A DNA stretch of 64,000 nt from Raineya orbicola (GCF_002843425.1 NZ_NKXO01000008.1:16296-80295), one strand, 5' to 3'; numbered from the stretch's first letter, positions 1-10,051 are shown. Notes: generated by a model not told the origin, from the letters alone. Numbers and translations: made by a program.

Positions 1-49
1 TCCTTTACATTTGAAATGTCTTTTGTTAAATCTCAAAAATGCTACTGCT

Positions 50-286
50 ATGAAAGTGTCTGCATTAAAACTGAAATCTTGGAGCGAAGAAGTAATTTCG
101 CCACTTGCTTGGCAAAGAATTATTTTGAAGGCTTTGCCTACGCTCAAAGAAATGGGCTTTGAGCTAAATGCCCTGATGAATCCGTCTGAAACGCTTATAC
201 TTTCAGAGAAGGCTTTTGAAGTAATTGATGCAGTTGTAAAAGAATTGTATCAGACTGAAATTTTACCCGAACTTGTAACCGCTTAA
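50..286 (+). CDS. small hypothetical protein, tandem paralogue A (78 aa)
   Basis: I do not recognise this family. The ATG at 50 is preferred over an in-frame TTG at 11 because the protein then aligns end to end with the next gene: both have A-L-K-(L/I)-K-x-W near the N-terminus, (I)-(S/T)-P-(L/M)-AWQRI around residues 16-24, and end in (K)E(L/M)YQ-x-E plus a short L-P-E tail with a final Ala. It is small, mostly helical in character, with no signal peptide or membrane segment, so probably cytosolic. Only 4 bp separate it from its paralogue, so the two are almost certainly co-transcribed. More copies could lie upstream of the window edge. Function unknown; reality as a gene is supported by the paralogy. 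Confidence 0.75.
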   Translation: MKVSALKLKSWSEEVISPLAWQRIILKALPTLKEMGFELNALMNPSETLILSEKAFEVIDAVVKELYQTEILPELVTA

Positions 287-290
287 TACA

Positions 291-518
291 ATGAATGCTC
301 TCAAAATTAAAGAATGGTGCGATGCCAACATTACACCTATGGCTTGGCAAAGAATAGTAATGAAAAATTTAGACCTCTTCAAAGCCAAAGGATGGGGACT
401 GGCAGAAGCCAATAACCCCAATGCAGGAATGATGTTGGATACCGCAATGATAGATGCCATCAAAAACTCTATCAAAGAAATGTATCAAATGGAACTTCCC
501 GAAAGCGTACTCGCTTAA
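291..518 (+). CDS. small hypothetical protein, tandem paralogue B (75 aa)
   Basis: Second member of a tandem pair; it starts 4 bp after the stop of the preceding gene and aligns with it over its whole length, sharing the segment P-(L/M)-AWQRI, a following K-x-L, an N-P pair in the middle and the K-E-(L/M)-Y-Q segment near the C-terminus. No signal peptide or transmembrane segment. The pair is followed by a good intrinsic terminator at 565-597, so this is the last gene of its operon. I cannot name the family or its function. Confidence 0.75.
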   Translation: MNALKIKEWCDANITPMAWQRIVMKNLDLFKAKGWGLAEANNPNAGMMLDTAMIDAIKNSIKEMYQMELPESVLA

Positions 519-564
519 TGATACATTCCATAAGCATAATTGAGTTATAATATTTAAGTATCAC

Positions 565-597
565 AGGAAGCGTTTTCAAGAAAATGCTTCCTTTTTT
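565..597 (+). terminator. intrinsic terminator after the small paralogue pair
   Basis: Twelve-base arms AGGAAGCGTTTT (565-576) and AAAATGCTTCCT (581-592) pair with one mismatch around a short loop, and the right arm runs straight into a T tract. Confidence 0.85.
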
Positions 598-606
598 GCT
601 TTATAT

Positions 607-638
607 TTGAGGATACATTTTTCTTTTTTGTATTTTTG
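607..638 (+). promoter_or_regulatory. Bacteroidota-type promoter of the DUF1015-rsmG operon
   Basis: A TTG at 607-609 and TATTTTTG at 631-638 are 21 bp apart and match the Bacteroidota consensus TTTG / TAnnTTTG. The expected transcript start, a few bases downstream, leaves a very short leader before the ATG at 655 and rules out the in-frame TTG at 607 as a start codon. Confidence 0.65.
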
Positions 639-654
639 CCCAAAAACTTACAAA

Positions 655-1962
655 ATGGCTGAAATTATACCTTTTAGGGCTTGGCGATATGCTCCTCATT
701 TACCTATTGATGAACTCACTTCTCCCCTTTTTGATGTAGTTTCTGAAAAGCAAATCAAAGCTCTGTATGCCCAAGAGTATAATAGTATTCATCTTTCTGT
801 ACCTGCAATGGGGGTGAGTTATCAAGAAATCGCTGATTTACAAGAAAAATGGAAAAAAGAAGGTGTACTTCGCCAAGATGAATTGCCCGCCATATACGTG
901 TATTACCAATATTTTTCTTTGCCCAACTCCAATAAAACTTTTTGCCGTAAAGGTTTTATTGCAATGGTACGCATTTACGAATGGAATGAAAATCAGATTT
1001 TAAGACACGAAAACATACTCCCTCATTCTGTCAATGACCGCATAGAACTACTACGAGCTACTCAAATGAATATCGCTCCTACTCACGGACTTTATACTGA
1101 TACATTGCACCAACTTGAGCCTTTTATGGACGAAAGTATGCTCGCTCCTATCTACGAAACCGAAGATTATCAGGGGGTTAGAGATGTATTAAGCATCATT
1201 CAAGATGCCCGAATAATTGCCAAATTTCAGGAAGTAATTGCTCAATCTAAAATTATCCTTGCCGATGGGCATCATCGTTATACGAGTTCTTTGGAATACG
1301 CCAAAGAAATGCGTAAGAAAAATCCTCATCACACGGGCAAGGAAATCTACAACTACCACCTGATGTATTTTACCAATACCGAAAGTGATGATTTGAAAAT
1401 CTTGCCTACTCACCGATTAGTACAAGATTTGCCTAATTTCAATGAACAGAACCTTATTGATAAACTACACCAATATTTTGATATAAAGCCTGTCATTGAA
1501 CCCGAAACTTTGGAAGAAGTGATTGCGGGCAAAACTTGGACTTTTGGCTTGGTTACACAAAATCTTTCTTGCAAAATTCGCCTCCGTGCCGAAGTTTTAG
1601 ACCAAATGACTTGGCATTTTCCCGAAGTGGTGAAACGTTTAGATTTAACCATTTTACACTATTTTGTGCTTTACAAAGTTTTGGGCATCAGCAAAGAAGA
1701 ACAACAACAAGGCAAGTATCTTTCTTTTGTTCGGAATTTTCACGAGTGTTTGGAAAAAGTTGAACATCAAAAAGCCCAAATTGCTCTCATCACACAAGGC
1801 GTAAGCATTGAAGAGGTAAAAAAAGTATGCGAAAGCGGTTATACAATGCCTCAAAAATCTACATATTTTTACCCAAAAGTAGTGTGTGGTTTTGTATTTG
1901 CAAGCATTACCGAAAGCGAAAATGCCACTATGGCGGATAAATTTTTCAGAAAAACCTCTTAA
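655..1962 (+). CDS. DUF1015 family protein
   Basis: This 435-residue protein belongs to the DUF1015 family by its opening I-I-P-F-R-A-W-R-Y, the central ADGHHRY segment (about residue 205) and the typical length near 410-440 residues. The family is widespread, cytosolic and of unknown biochemical function; the conserved GHHRY box looks like an active or ligand site but this is inference. The ATG at 655 is chosen because a promoter lies just upstream and homologues start with the I-I-P-F-R-A-W segment. It is followed after 16 bp by rsmG, so the two probably form an operon. Nothing unusual in the coding sequence. Confidence 0.92.
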   Translation: MAEIIPFRAWRYAPHLPIDELTSPLFDVVSEKQIKALYAQEYNSIHLSVPAMGVSYQEIADLQEKWKKEGVLRQDELPAIYVYYQYFSLPNSNKTFCRKGFIAMVRIYEWNENQILRHENILPHSVNDRIELLRATQMNIAPTHGLYTDTLHQLEPFMDESMLAPIYETEDYQGVRDVLSIIQDARIIAKFQEVIAQSKIILADGHHRYTSSLEYAKEMRKKNPHHTGKEIYNYHLMYFTNTESDDLKILPTHRLVQDLPNFNEQNLIDKLHQYFDIKPVIEPETLEEVIAGKTWTFGLVTQNLSCKIRLRAEVLDQMTWHFPEVVKRLDLTILHYFVLYKVLGISKEEQQQGKYLSFVRNFHECLEKVEHQKAQIALITQGVSIEEVKKVCESGYTMPQKSTYFYPKVVCGFVFASITESENATMADKFFRKTS

Positions 1963-1978
1963 AACTTTCAAACTTTGT

Positions 1979-2611
1979 ATGTCTGTTGCATTGATAGAGA
2001 AATATTTTCCCAATCTTTCAGAAAAGCAAAAACAACGTTTTGAGGCACTTTTGCCACTTTATCAGAACTGGAACGCTAAAATCAACGTGATTTCACGCAA
2101 GGATATGGACGAATTTTACACACATCACGTCCTTCATTCTTTGGGAATTGCCAAAATAATAATGTTTGAACCTATGACAATGGTGCTTGATGTAGGCACG
2201 GGGGGGGGCTTTCCGGGCATTCCGCTCGCTATTCTGCAAGAAAAAGTAGAATTTCACCTCATTGATTCTATCGGTAAAAAAATAAAAGTAGTAGAAGGGG
2301 TTGCAAAAGAACTTGGTCTTGAAAATGTGCAATATCGTCAGATTCGTGCCGAGCAAGTAGAAAACAATATGTATGACTTTGTTTTAAGCCGTGCTGTTAC
2401 GCAAGCTGATGTTTTTGGGGAGTGGGTAAAAAATAAATTTAGCAAAAACCAATATAATAAACTTCCTAATGGCATTCTACATCTCAAAGGAGGGGATTTG
2501 ACCGAAGAGCTTGCTAAAATCAAGCGGAAATACAAAATTTTCAATCTTTCAGACTTTTTTCAAGAACCTTTCTTTGAAACCAAGAAAGTAGTGTATATCC
2601 CTCGCTTTTAG
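1979..2611 (+). CDS. rsmG: 16S rRNA (guanine-527-N7)-methyltransferase RsmG
   Basis: RsmG transfers a methyl group from S-adenosylmethionine to N7 of G527 in 16S rRNA; loss of this mark gives low-level streptomycin resistance in other bacteria. The 210-residue protein has the family length, the glycine-rich SAM loop VLDVGTGGGFPG (about residues 69-80), the acidic LIDS strand that binds the SAM ribose, and FVLSRAVTQ near residue 140. I use the ATG at 1979, which gives the usual N-terminus; an upstream in-frame start at 1886 would overlap the DUF1015 gene. The SAM loop is coded by a run of nine G (2200-2208), unusual in this AT-rich genome and prone to slippage. A bidirectional terminator follows. 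Confidence 0.97.
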   Translation: MSVALIEKYFPNLSEKQKQRFEALLPLYQNWNAKINVISRKDMDEFYTHHVLHSLGIAKIIMFEPMTMVLDVGTGGGFPGIPLAILQEKVEFHLIDSIGKKIKVVEGVAKELGLENVQYRQIRAEQVENNMYDFVLSRAVTQADVFGEWVKNKFSKNQYNKLPNGILHLKGGDLTEELAKIKRKYKIFNLSDFFQEPFFETKKVVYIPRF

Positions 2612-2625
2612 TCAGAATAACAAAT

Positions 2626-2662
2626 AAAAAAACGCCTTCATTGCGTTATGAGGCGTTTTTTT
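2626..2662. terminator. bidirectional terminator between rsmG and tRNA-Gln
   Basis: Arms AAAAACGCCT and AGGCGTTTTT pair perfectly around a 13-base loop; the A tract on one side and T tract on the other allow termination of rsmG from the left and of the minus-strand tRNA from the right. Confidence 0.85.
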
Positions 2663-2663
2663 G

Positions 2664-2734
2664 TTGCCCGAGCTGGATTCGAACCAACACACGCAGAACC
2701 AAAATCTGCAGTCCTGCCATTAGACGATCGGGCA
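2664..2734 (-). tRNA. tRNA-Gln (anticodon UUG)
   Basis: Read on the minus strand the sequence folds into a full cloverleaf: acceptor arms TGCCCGA and TCGGGCA pair over 7 bp, the anticodon stem GCAGA/TCTGC holds the loop TTTTGGT with anticodon TTG, and the T arm carries GGTTCGAATCC. The CCA end is not encoded. It stands alone between two convergent or divergent protein genes. Confidence 0.97.
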
Positions 2735-2746
2735 ATCATTTTTTAG

Positions 2747-4558
<1,812 letters not shown>

Positions 4559-4629
4559 GCAAACTATTTCGCAACAAGATTTCTTTTTTTGCGTTAAATC
4601 TTGTAAGTTTGAGGCTTAAAACCGCAGTT

Positions 4630-5310
4630 ATGTACGAATACACGAGCAGTGATACCGTAATACTCAAAGAGTACGGCAGAAACATTCAGAAAATGGTGGA
4701 ATATCTCAAAACTATTCCCGATAGGCAAGAACGTACCGAAAAAGCCTATCTGGTAGTAGAAATGATGAAGCAAATCCACCCAAATTTCAAAGAATTTCAA
4801 GAAACACCAAGCAAATTTTGGGACGATTTGTTCATTATTGCCCAATTTGATTTAGATATTGATGCCCCCTACCCTATGCCCGAAAAAGATATGCTTGGCA
4901 AAAAACCCGAACGCGTAGCGTATAGCACCAATAATATCAAGTTTCGGCATTATGGGAAAAATATTCAGTTGCTTGTGCAAGCCGTAGCCCACTTACCCGA
5001 AGGCGAAAGAAAAAAAGAGTTGGAAGCACACCTTTTCAATCTGATGAAATCCTTTCATCAGGCTTGGCAAAAAGATAATATTGAAGATAGCGTACTCGTA
5101 GAGCAAATCAAAGACCTTTCTGACGGAGCTATCCAATGCAATCTTGACGAACTCTATGGCAACCCTATCGTGAGCAGTTCGCAAGAAACGAAAAACCTAA
5201 AAGCCACAAACACAAGCAGTAGCAATCATAACAAGAAAAACAAAAAAAATGCCTTCAATGGCAATAAAAAAAATAAAAACTGGAACAACAAAAACAAGGG
5301 GAAATATTAA
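4630..5310 (+). CDS. DUF4290 domain-containing protein
   Basis: The protein (226 aa) is a DUF4290 member, a Bacteroidota-specific family of unknown function; the landmarks are L-K-E-Y-G-R-N-I-Q near the N-terminus, the FWDDLFIIAQFDLDIDAPYPMP stretch in the middle (about residues 63-84) and a second Y-G-(K)-N-I-Q copy near residue 105. The last 40 residues are a low-complexity Ser/Asn/Lys tail, strongly basic and probably disordered, which could bind nucleic acid (inference). ATG 4630 is used; a TAnnTTTG box (TAAGTTTG, 4604-4611) lies just upstream and overlaps an in-frame TTG at 4609. Cytosolic by lack of a signal sequence. Confidence 0.9.
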   Translation: MYEYTSSDTVILKEYGRNIQKMVEYLKTIPDRQERTEKAYLVVEMMKQIHPNFKEFQETPSKFWDDLFIIAQFDLDIDAPYPMPEKDMLGKKPERVAYSTNNIKFRHYGKNIQLLVQAVAHLPEGERKKELEAHLFNLMKSFHQAWQKDNIEDSVLVEQIKDLSDGAIQCNLDELYGNPIVSSSQETKNLKATNTSSSNHNKKNKKNAFNGNKKNKNWNNKNKGKY

Positions 5311-5311
5311 G

Positions 5312-5367
5312 AGGTTCAAAAGGCTTAAGGGCTCAAAGTTTGAAAGTTCAAGGTTTGAAACTTTGAC
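5312..5367. repeat. degenerate heptanucleotide tandem repeat (GTTCAAA/GTTTGAA family)
   Basis: Between the DUF4290 gene and the glycosyltransferase gene the sequence is a run of about eight imperfect 7-base units of the form GTTCAAA, GTTTGAA, AGTTCAA. It does not code for protein and looks like the degenerate heptamer repeats found elsewhere in this window. Confidence 0.6.
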
Positions 5368-5409
5368 TACTAACCTCAATCTTCCAAACATACGTAAGTT
5401 TGCTCATCA

Positions 5410-6141
5410 ATGTCCGATGCACTGATAATTATTCCTACATACAACGAAATAGAAAATATTGAGGCTATCATTCGTAAAATTTTTTCGCTTGTATTGCCTT
5501 TCGATTTACTTATTGTAGATGATGGCTCTCCCGATGGTACTGCCGAAAAAGTAAAAGATTTACAAAAAGAATTTGCAAGCAGGCTTTTTTTGGAACAACG
5601 TACAGGTAAGCAGGGTTTAGGCACAGCTTACATTCACGGCTTCCGTTGGGCTTTGCAAAGAAATTATGAGTATATTTTTGAAATGGACGCCGATTTTTCG
5701 CATAACCCCGATGATTTAGTGCGTTTGTATCGTACTGCCTCGCAAGAAAATTACGATTTGGTGATAGGTTCTCGTTACGTTTCGGGTGTAAATGTTGTCA
5801 ATTGGCCTATGAAGCGAGTTTTGATGTCTTATTTTGCAGGTAAATATGTGCGTTTTATTACAGGTATGCCCATTTCCGACCCTACGGCGGGTTTTAAGTG
5901 TTATCGCCGAAAAGTTTTAGAAACCATTGATTTAAATAAAATCAAATTTGTAGGCTATGCTTTTCAGATTGAAATGAAGTTTCAGACGTGGAAATATGGT
6001 TTCCGTATCAAAGAAATTCCCATTATTTTCACCGAAAGAGAGCGAGGCGTTTCCAAAATGAGTTTCAAAATCTTCAAAGAGGCTTTTTGGGGGGTTATTT
6101 CTCTCAAAATCAGTAGTTTTTTCAAAAAATATCAAGTTTAG
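5410..6141 (+). CDS. polyprenol monophosphomannose synthase-like family 2 glycosyltransferase
   Basis: A GT2 enzyme of the dolichol-phosphate mannose synthase (DPM1) type, expected to move a sugar from a nucleotide donor to a lipid phosphate at the inner face of the cytoplasmic membrane. Evidence: the N-terminal I-I-I-P-T-Y-N-E, the D-D-G-S-P-D-G-T segment (about residue 37), the metal-binding FEMDADFSHNP near residue 94, the G-S-R-Y segment, and R-E-R-G-V-S-K-M-S near the C-terminus, all classic for DPM-like proteins. At 243 residues it is the single-domain form without transmembrane helices. A TAAGTTTG -7 box (5395-5402) precedes the ATG. The acceptor and sugar are not determined by sequence. 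Confidence 0.93.
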   Translation: MSDALIIIPTYNEIENIEAIIRKIFSLVLPFDLLIVDDGSPDGTAEKVKDLQKEFASRLFLEQRTGKQGLGTAYIHGFRWALQRNYEYIFEMDADFSHNPDDLVRLYRTASQENYDLVIGSRYVSGVNVVNWPMKRVLMSYFAGKYVRFITGMPISDPTAGFKCYRRKVLETIDLNKIKFVGYAFQIEMKFQTWKYGFRIKEIPIIFTERERGVSKMSFKIFKEAFWGVISLKISSFFKKYQV

Positions 6142-6172
6142 CGACAACATCGCTAATAGCGATGTTGTCGCT
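6140..6172. terminator. perfect 15-bp inverted repeat between convergent genes
   Basis: Arms AGCGACAACATCGCT (6140-6154) and AGCGATGTTGTCGCT (6158-6172) pair without mismatch across a 3-base loop. It starts inside the stop codon of the glycosyltransferase gene and ends 10 bp before the pyrB stop. It lacks a clear T tract, so it may be a factor-assisted terminator or an mRNA-protecting hairpin rather than a standard intrinsic terminator. Confidence 0.65.
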
Positions 6173-6182
6173 GATAGCTACT

Positions 6183-7100
6183 TCAATTACTTTGAGCAAG
6201 TAGGTACAGCACCGCCATACGGATAGCTACACCATTTTCTACTTGGTCTAAAATAATAGAGTGTGGGCTATCGGCTACATCGCTACTCAATTCTATGCCT
6301 CTATTGATAGGACCTGGGTGCATTATGATAATTTCCTTATCCAACTCTTCCAATAGCTTTCTGTTGATACCAAAATAAAGTGTATATTCTCGCAACGAAG
6401 GGAAATACTTGATTTGTTGCCTTTCCAATTGAATACGAAGCACATTGGCTACCTCACACCAACGCAAAGCCTCGCGTACATTGTAAGTAATTTTCACGCC
6501 CAAATCCTTGGCATATTTGGGAATAAGTGTAGCAGGAGCACAAAGCATTATTTCTGCCCCCAGTTTTTGCAAAGCAAAAATATTAGAAAGAGCGACACGA
6601 GAGTGTAAAATATCGCCAATAATTGCCACCTTTCTGCCTGCCACCGAACCCAACTTTTCTTGAATGGAAAAACAATCTAAAAGAGCCTGCGTAGGGTGTT
6701 CGTGTGTGCCATCGCCTGCATTGATGATATTAGCTTTGATGTGTTTGGCTAAAAAATGAGGCGAACCAACGCTACTATGACGCATCACGAGCATATCTAC
6801 TTTCATTGCCAAAATGTTATTCACCGTATCCAGCAAGGTTTCTCCCTTCTTTACCGAACTCCCCGAAGCCGAAAAATTGATTACATCAGCAGAAAGACGC
6901 TTTTCAGCAAGCTCAAAAGAAAGACGCGTACGCGTAGAATTTTCAAAAAACACATTGGCAATGGTTACATCTCGCAAAGAAGGTACTTTTTTAATAGGAC
7001 GATTGATAACCTCCTTGAAGTAACGAGCTGTTTCAAAGATTTTTTCAATATCCTTTTCGGTAATGTTTTTTATTCCCAAAAGATGTCTGGTGGAAAGCAT
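6183..7100 (-). CDS. pyrB: aspartate carbamoyltransferase catalytic subunit
   Basis: PyrB condenses carbamoyl phosphate with aspartate in the second step of de novo pyrimidine synthesis. The 305-residue protein carries the carbamoyl-phosphate loop STRTR at 55-59, the S-S-V-K-K-G-E loop with the catalytic Lys near 84-86, HPTQ at 135-138 and HPGPINRG near residue 260. No regulatory subunit gene (pyrI) is adjacent. Its upstream neighbour on the same strand ends 8 bp before the ATG, so the two are probably co-transcribed even though their roles are not obviously linked. The gene faces the preceding glycosyltransferase gene across a strong hairpin. Confidence 0.97.
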   Translation of the reverse strand: MLSTRHLLGIKNITEKDIEKIFETARYFKEVINRPIKKVPSLRDVTIANVFFENSTRTRLSFELAEKRLSADVINFSASGSSVKKGETLLDTVNNILAMKVDMLVMRHSSVGSPHFLAKHIKANIINAGDGTHEHPTQALLDCFSIQEKLGSVAGRKVAIIGDILHSRVALSNIFALQKLGAEIMLCAPATLIPKYAKDLGVKITYNVREALRWCEVANVLRIQLERQQIKYFPSLREYTLYFGINRKLLEELDKEIIIMHPGPINRGIELSSDVADSPHSIILDQVENGVAIRMAVLYLLAQSN

Positions 7101-7108
7101 ATAATTTT

Positions 7109-8860
7109 TTACTTTTCCTTTTTAGGTTTGGGTTTTACTTCAACGGGTTCTGTGCTTAAAGGGTTTGCCACTACTAACTTCTTATCCAAAAATTTCAAAA
7201 TAGGCACGTATTGATTATCTCTTTCGCTTTCGGTGAAAAGATAGCCCCTGAATGTCTTTTTGAAATCTTCACTTTCCACAATTTTTTTGTAAAAATCTCG
7301 TGGATAAAGATGCAGGTATTTTACAAAAGAAATCATCACATCATAGCCTTTGTGGCTGGCAACAGGAGGGGCAGACATATTGCTGTATATTTCTACAAAT
7401 TTTACTCTTTGATTGTATTCTACTCTGAATGGCTCTCTATCGCCGCTCAGACGTGTATAGTCAGGGTCTATGAAATGAACATTTTGCTTTTCTAAATCCG
7501 CAGGTTTGAGTTCAGGAATTTTACGCCAAGCAAGCGTGGTAAGAATCGGCACATTGGGTAACTTTTCCTTCATTATTTCCATTATTTTCTCGGCGGCGGC
7601 TTGACTGGAACTTGTTACGAAAATATAATTTACGTCTTTATATTCAGGATTAGAAAGTATTTGTTCTATTTGTGGTATCGTGGTAACTGAAATTTTGTGT
7701 TGATGTAAAATTTTACCCCCTAATTTTTCTAATTCGCTTTTGTGAGCATTCAGCAATTTCAATTCTTCAGGCAATTCGCTATGGAAAATGATTACATTTT
7801 TACCAAAAGTATTCACAGCAAACCGAGCCGACTGCCTGCCTTGCGTTTCTATGGAAGGTTGCAAAAAAAACGCATTTTTACTTTTCAAAAATTTTGGGTT
7901 GGTCAGAAATGGATTGATGATAGGAATATCTTTTTTCTCAGCAATTTCAAGGGCTTTGGCAAAATCTTCATCGTAGAAAGGTCCTACGAACATATCAATT
8001 TTTACAAATTCATTATTTTTATACATCAATTCCAAAGTATCAGGATTTTGATAAACATCATATACCACAAGGCGAGTAGGCTTTTTGAGGGTTGTATCCA
8101 ATATTCGTTGAGCTATTCTCATTCCTTGATAAAAATCTATGGAAAGATTCGTGGCGGGAGTGCGTTTTTTGGGGTCTTTATATTCTTTGAAGTTAATTGG
8201 CAAAAACAATGCAATATTCAATGTATCGGACTTTCGGCGATAAACGTTTTTTTCTACTCTTTGCAAACGTACATTTTCAGGCTTTTCCAAATTATATTTT
8301 TGTACAAGCTCCTCCAAAAGTTCTAAATCTTTGATGTTATCAACTTCTGTGGCTAATTTATCTACCAGAATTTGAGCTATGGTTTTATCGTTGGGATAAA
8401 CAATTTGTAAGTTTTTCAGCACCGAAACTTCCCTTTTCCCCAAATAATGAGCCTTCATCACTTCGGCTTTGGCTTTCAGCGAGCCTCTGATTTTTTCAAC
8501 ATAACTCAAGGCAATATTATCTTCTTTTCGCTCAAAGGCAATATTGGCTTGCAGATACAAAACTTCTTGCATTTTATCCCATTGCGGATATTGCTCGGAA
8601 AGTTTTTCTAATAGTTTTTCAGCTTCTTTCCATTTTTTAAGATAAAAATAACAGAGTGCTGAATAATAATGAGCATACTCCTGATAGATATTCCCTTTAC
8701 TTTTTTTCAGTAGGGGGTCAAAAGCTAAAAGAGCTTCCTGATAGTCTTTGTTATTGAGAAAAGTTTTGGCTTTCTGATATTGCTCTGCAAGTTTTTTGTT
8801 TTGAGCAATCACACTAATTGAAAAGAAACTCAAACAAACAATAATTAAAGTTTTTTTCAT
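7109..8860 (-). CDS. secreted TPR protein with periplasmic-binding-protein-like (type 1) domain
   Basis: A 583-residue exported protein. Residues 1-19 form a signal peptide ending V-I-A-Q. Residues about 20-200 read as TPR-type helical repeats (several A-x-x-x-Y/F and G/A-x-Y patterns such as Y-S-A-L-C-Y-F-Y-L-K-K-W). From about 215 the sequence switches to a type 1 periplasmic-binding fold, with L-N-I-A-L-F-L-P-I-N, then F-Y-Q-G-M-R-I-A, V-G-P-F and a Y-I-F-V-T-S-S strand. Similar Bacteroidota proteins are annotated as amino-acid ABC transporter substrate-binding proteins, but no transporter is nearby, so a structural or regulatory periplasmic role is as likely. Short Lys-Pro-rich tail. A TAAATTTG -7 box lies at 8880-8887 on the minus strand. 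Confidence 0.85.
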   Translation of the reverse strand: MKKTLIIVCLSFFSISVIAQNKKLAEQYQKAKTFLNNKDYQEALLAFDPLLKKSKGNIYQEYAHYYSALCYFYLKKWKEAEKLLEKLSEQYPQWDKMQEVLYLQANIAFERKEDNIALSYVEKIRGSLKAKAEVMKAHYLGKREVSVLKNLQIVYPNDKTIAQILVDKLATEVDNIKDLELLEELVQKYNLEKPENVRLQRVEKNVYRRKSDTLNIALFLPINFKEYKDPKKRTPATNLSIDFYQGMRIAQRILDTTLKKPTRLVVYDVYQNPDTLELMYKNNEFVKIDMFVGPFYDEDFAKALEIAEKKDIPIINPFLTNPKFLKSKNAFFLQPSIETQGRQSARFAVNTFGKNVIIFHSELPEELKLLNAHKSELEKLGGKILHQHKISVTTIPQIEQILSNPEYKDVNYIFVTSSSQAAAEKIMEIMKEKLPNVPILTTLAWRKIPELKPADLEKQNVHFIDPDYTRLSGDREPFRVEYNQRVKFVEIYSNMSAPPVASHKGYDVMISFVKYLHLYPRDFYKKIVESEDFKKTFRGYLFTESERDNQYVPILKFLDKKLVVANPLSTEPVEVKPKPKKEK

Positions 8861-9028
8861 TGGTTGAAGATTTACGGCTCAAATTTACAACAAGTTCAAA
8901 AATATTTGATAACACTTTCAGTCTTATTTTTCAAAATTACATTTTTTTGATAATACAAACAAAAAGGCTAACTTGCAATGTCTTTTTTCAAAAAAACTTT
9001 GTTTTTACTGAAATACAAACAAAAAATT

Positions 9029-10051
9029 ATGCAAAAATATTTACTTGCTTTGTTGCTATTCCTTTCTGCGGTTACTTTTTCGCAGGAATTAGAGGTGATT
9101 TTACAAAATCCTGTTTCAGAAAACAATTTTAGGGGGTTGTGGGTAGTTGATGAAAATGTAGTTTGGGCAAGTGGTACGAAAGGCACAATCATTAAAACTA
9201 CCAACGGCGGAAAAAGTTGGCAAAACTTGCCAATCAAAGGCTTTGAAGACAAAGATTTTCGGGATATTGTTGCTTTTGATGAAAAACGAGCCTTTGTTAT
9301 CAATGCAGGTTCGCCTGCTTATATTCTCAAAACCACTGACGGCGGTAACAATTGGCAAATAGTGTATCAGGATACTTCTAAAAACGCATTTTTGAATGAT
9401 ATTGGATTTTTTGGAGAAAAAATTGGTTTTGTTTTCGGAGACCCTGATAACGAAGCTAATTTTACTTTGCTTAAATCTGAAGACGGAGGCAATACTTGGA
9501 CAAATATTGGGAAAAATTTACCCAAAGCACAAAAAAATGAAGCGGGGTTTGCGGCAAGCGGTACGATTATGCGTTTCAGAGAACCTTCGCATATCTGGAT
9601 AGGCACTGGTGGGGGCGAAAAAGCTCGTATTTTGCTTTCAACTGATTTAGGAAATACTTGGCAAAGCGTAGAAGTGCCTATTTTGAGTGGAAAAGCTTCA
9701 CAAGGAATTTTTTCGGTAGTTTTTCAGGATTTGAAAAATGGTGTTGCCGTAGGCGGTGATTATACACAACCCAATTTTTCCGAAAAAACCGCAATTTACA
9801 CTTCTGATGGAGGCAAATCTTGGAAAATTGCCAAAATACCTCCCAAAGGTTATCGTTCTTGTGTTTCGTACATACGTAAGAAAACCTACATTGCCGTAGG
9901 TTCAAATGGCATAGATTTTAGCAAAGACGGAGGAAAAAAATGGAAAAATATCTCAACCGAAGGGTTTCATACGGTACGTTTCATTCGTGAAGGGAACATT
10001 GGTTGGGCAATAGGAAATAAAGGAAAACTTGCTAAAATCATTCTGAAATAA
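9029..10051 (+). CDS. YCF48-related secreted beta-propeller with Asp-box repeats
   Basis: A 340-residue exported protein built of sialidase-like Asp-box repeats. The start at 9029 gives a clean signal peptide (M-Q-K-Y-L-L-A-L-L-L-F-L ... F-S-Q). At least six S/T-x-D/N-G-G-x-x-W motifs occur at regular spacing: TTNGGKSW, TTDGGNNW, SEDGGNTW, STDLGNTW, TSDGGKSW and SKDGGKKW, each with the usual Gly, Asp and Trp of an Asp box. Bacteroidota proteins of this type are often labelled oxidoreductase without evidence; no redox motif is visible and no sialidase catalytic residues can be assigned. It is transcribed divergently from the TPR/binding-protein gene and probably sits in the periplasm or on the surface. 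Confidence 0.85.
   Translation: MQKYLLALLLFLSAVTFSQELEVILQNPVSENNFRGLWVVDENVVWASGTKGTIIKTTNGGKSWQNLPIKGFEDKDFRDIVAFDEKRAFVINAGSPAYILKTTDGGNNWQIVYQDTSKNAFLNDIGFFGEKIGFVFGDPDNEANFTLLKSEDGGNTWTNIGKNLPKAQKNEAGFAASGTIMRFREPSHIWIGTGGGEKARILLSTDLGNTWQSVEVPILSGKASQGIFSVVFQDLKNGVAVGGDYTQPNFSEKTAIYTSDGGKSWKIAKIPPKGYRSCVSYIRKKTYIAVGSNGIDFSKDGGKKWKNISTEGFHTVRFIREGNIGWAIGNKGKLAKIILK

Noticed and set aside
7109..8860. An ABC amino-acid uptake system.
   Set aside because: Only a binding-protein-like domain fused to TPRs is present; no permease or ATPase is linked, so uptake cannot be claimed.
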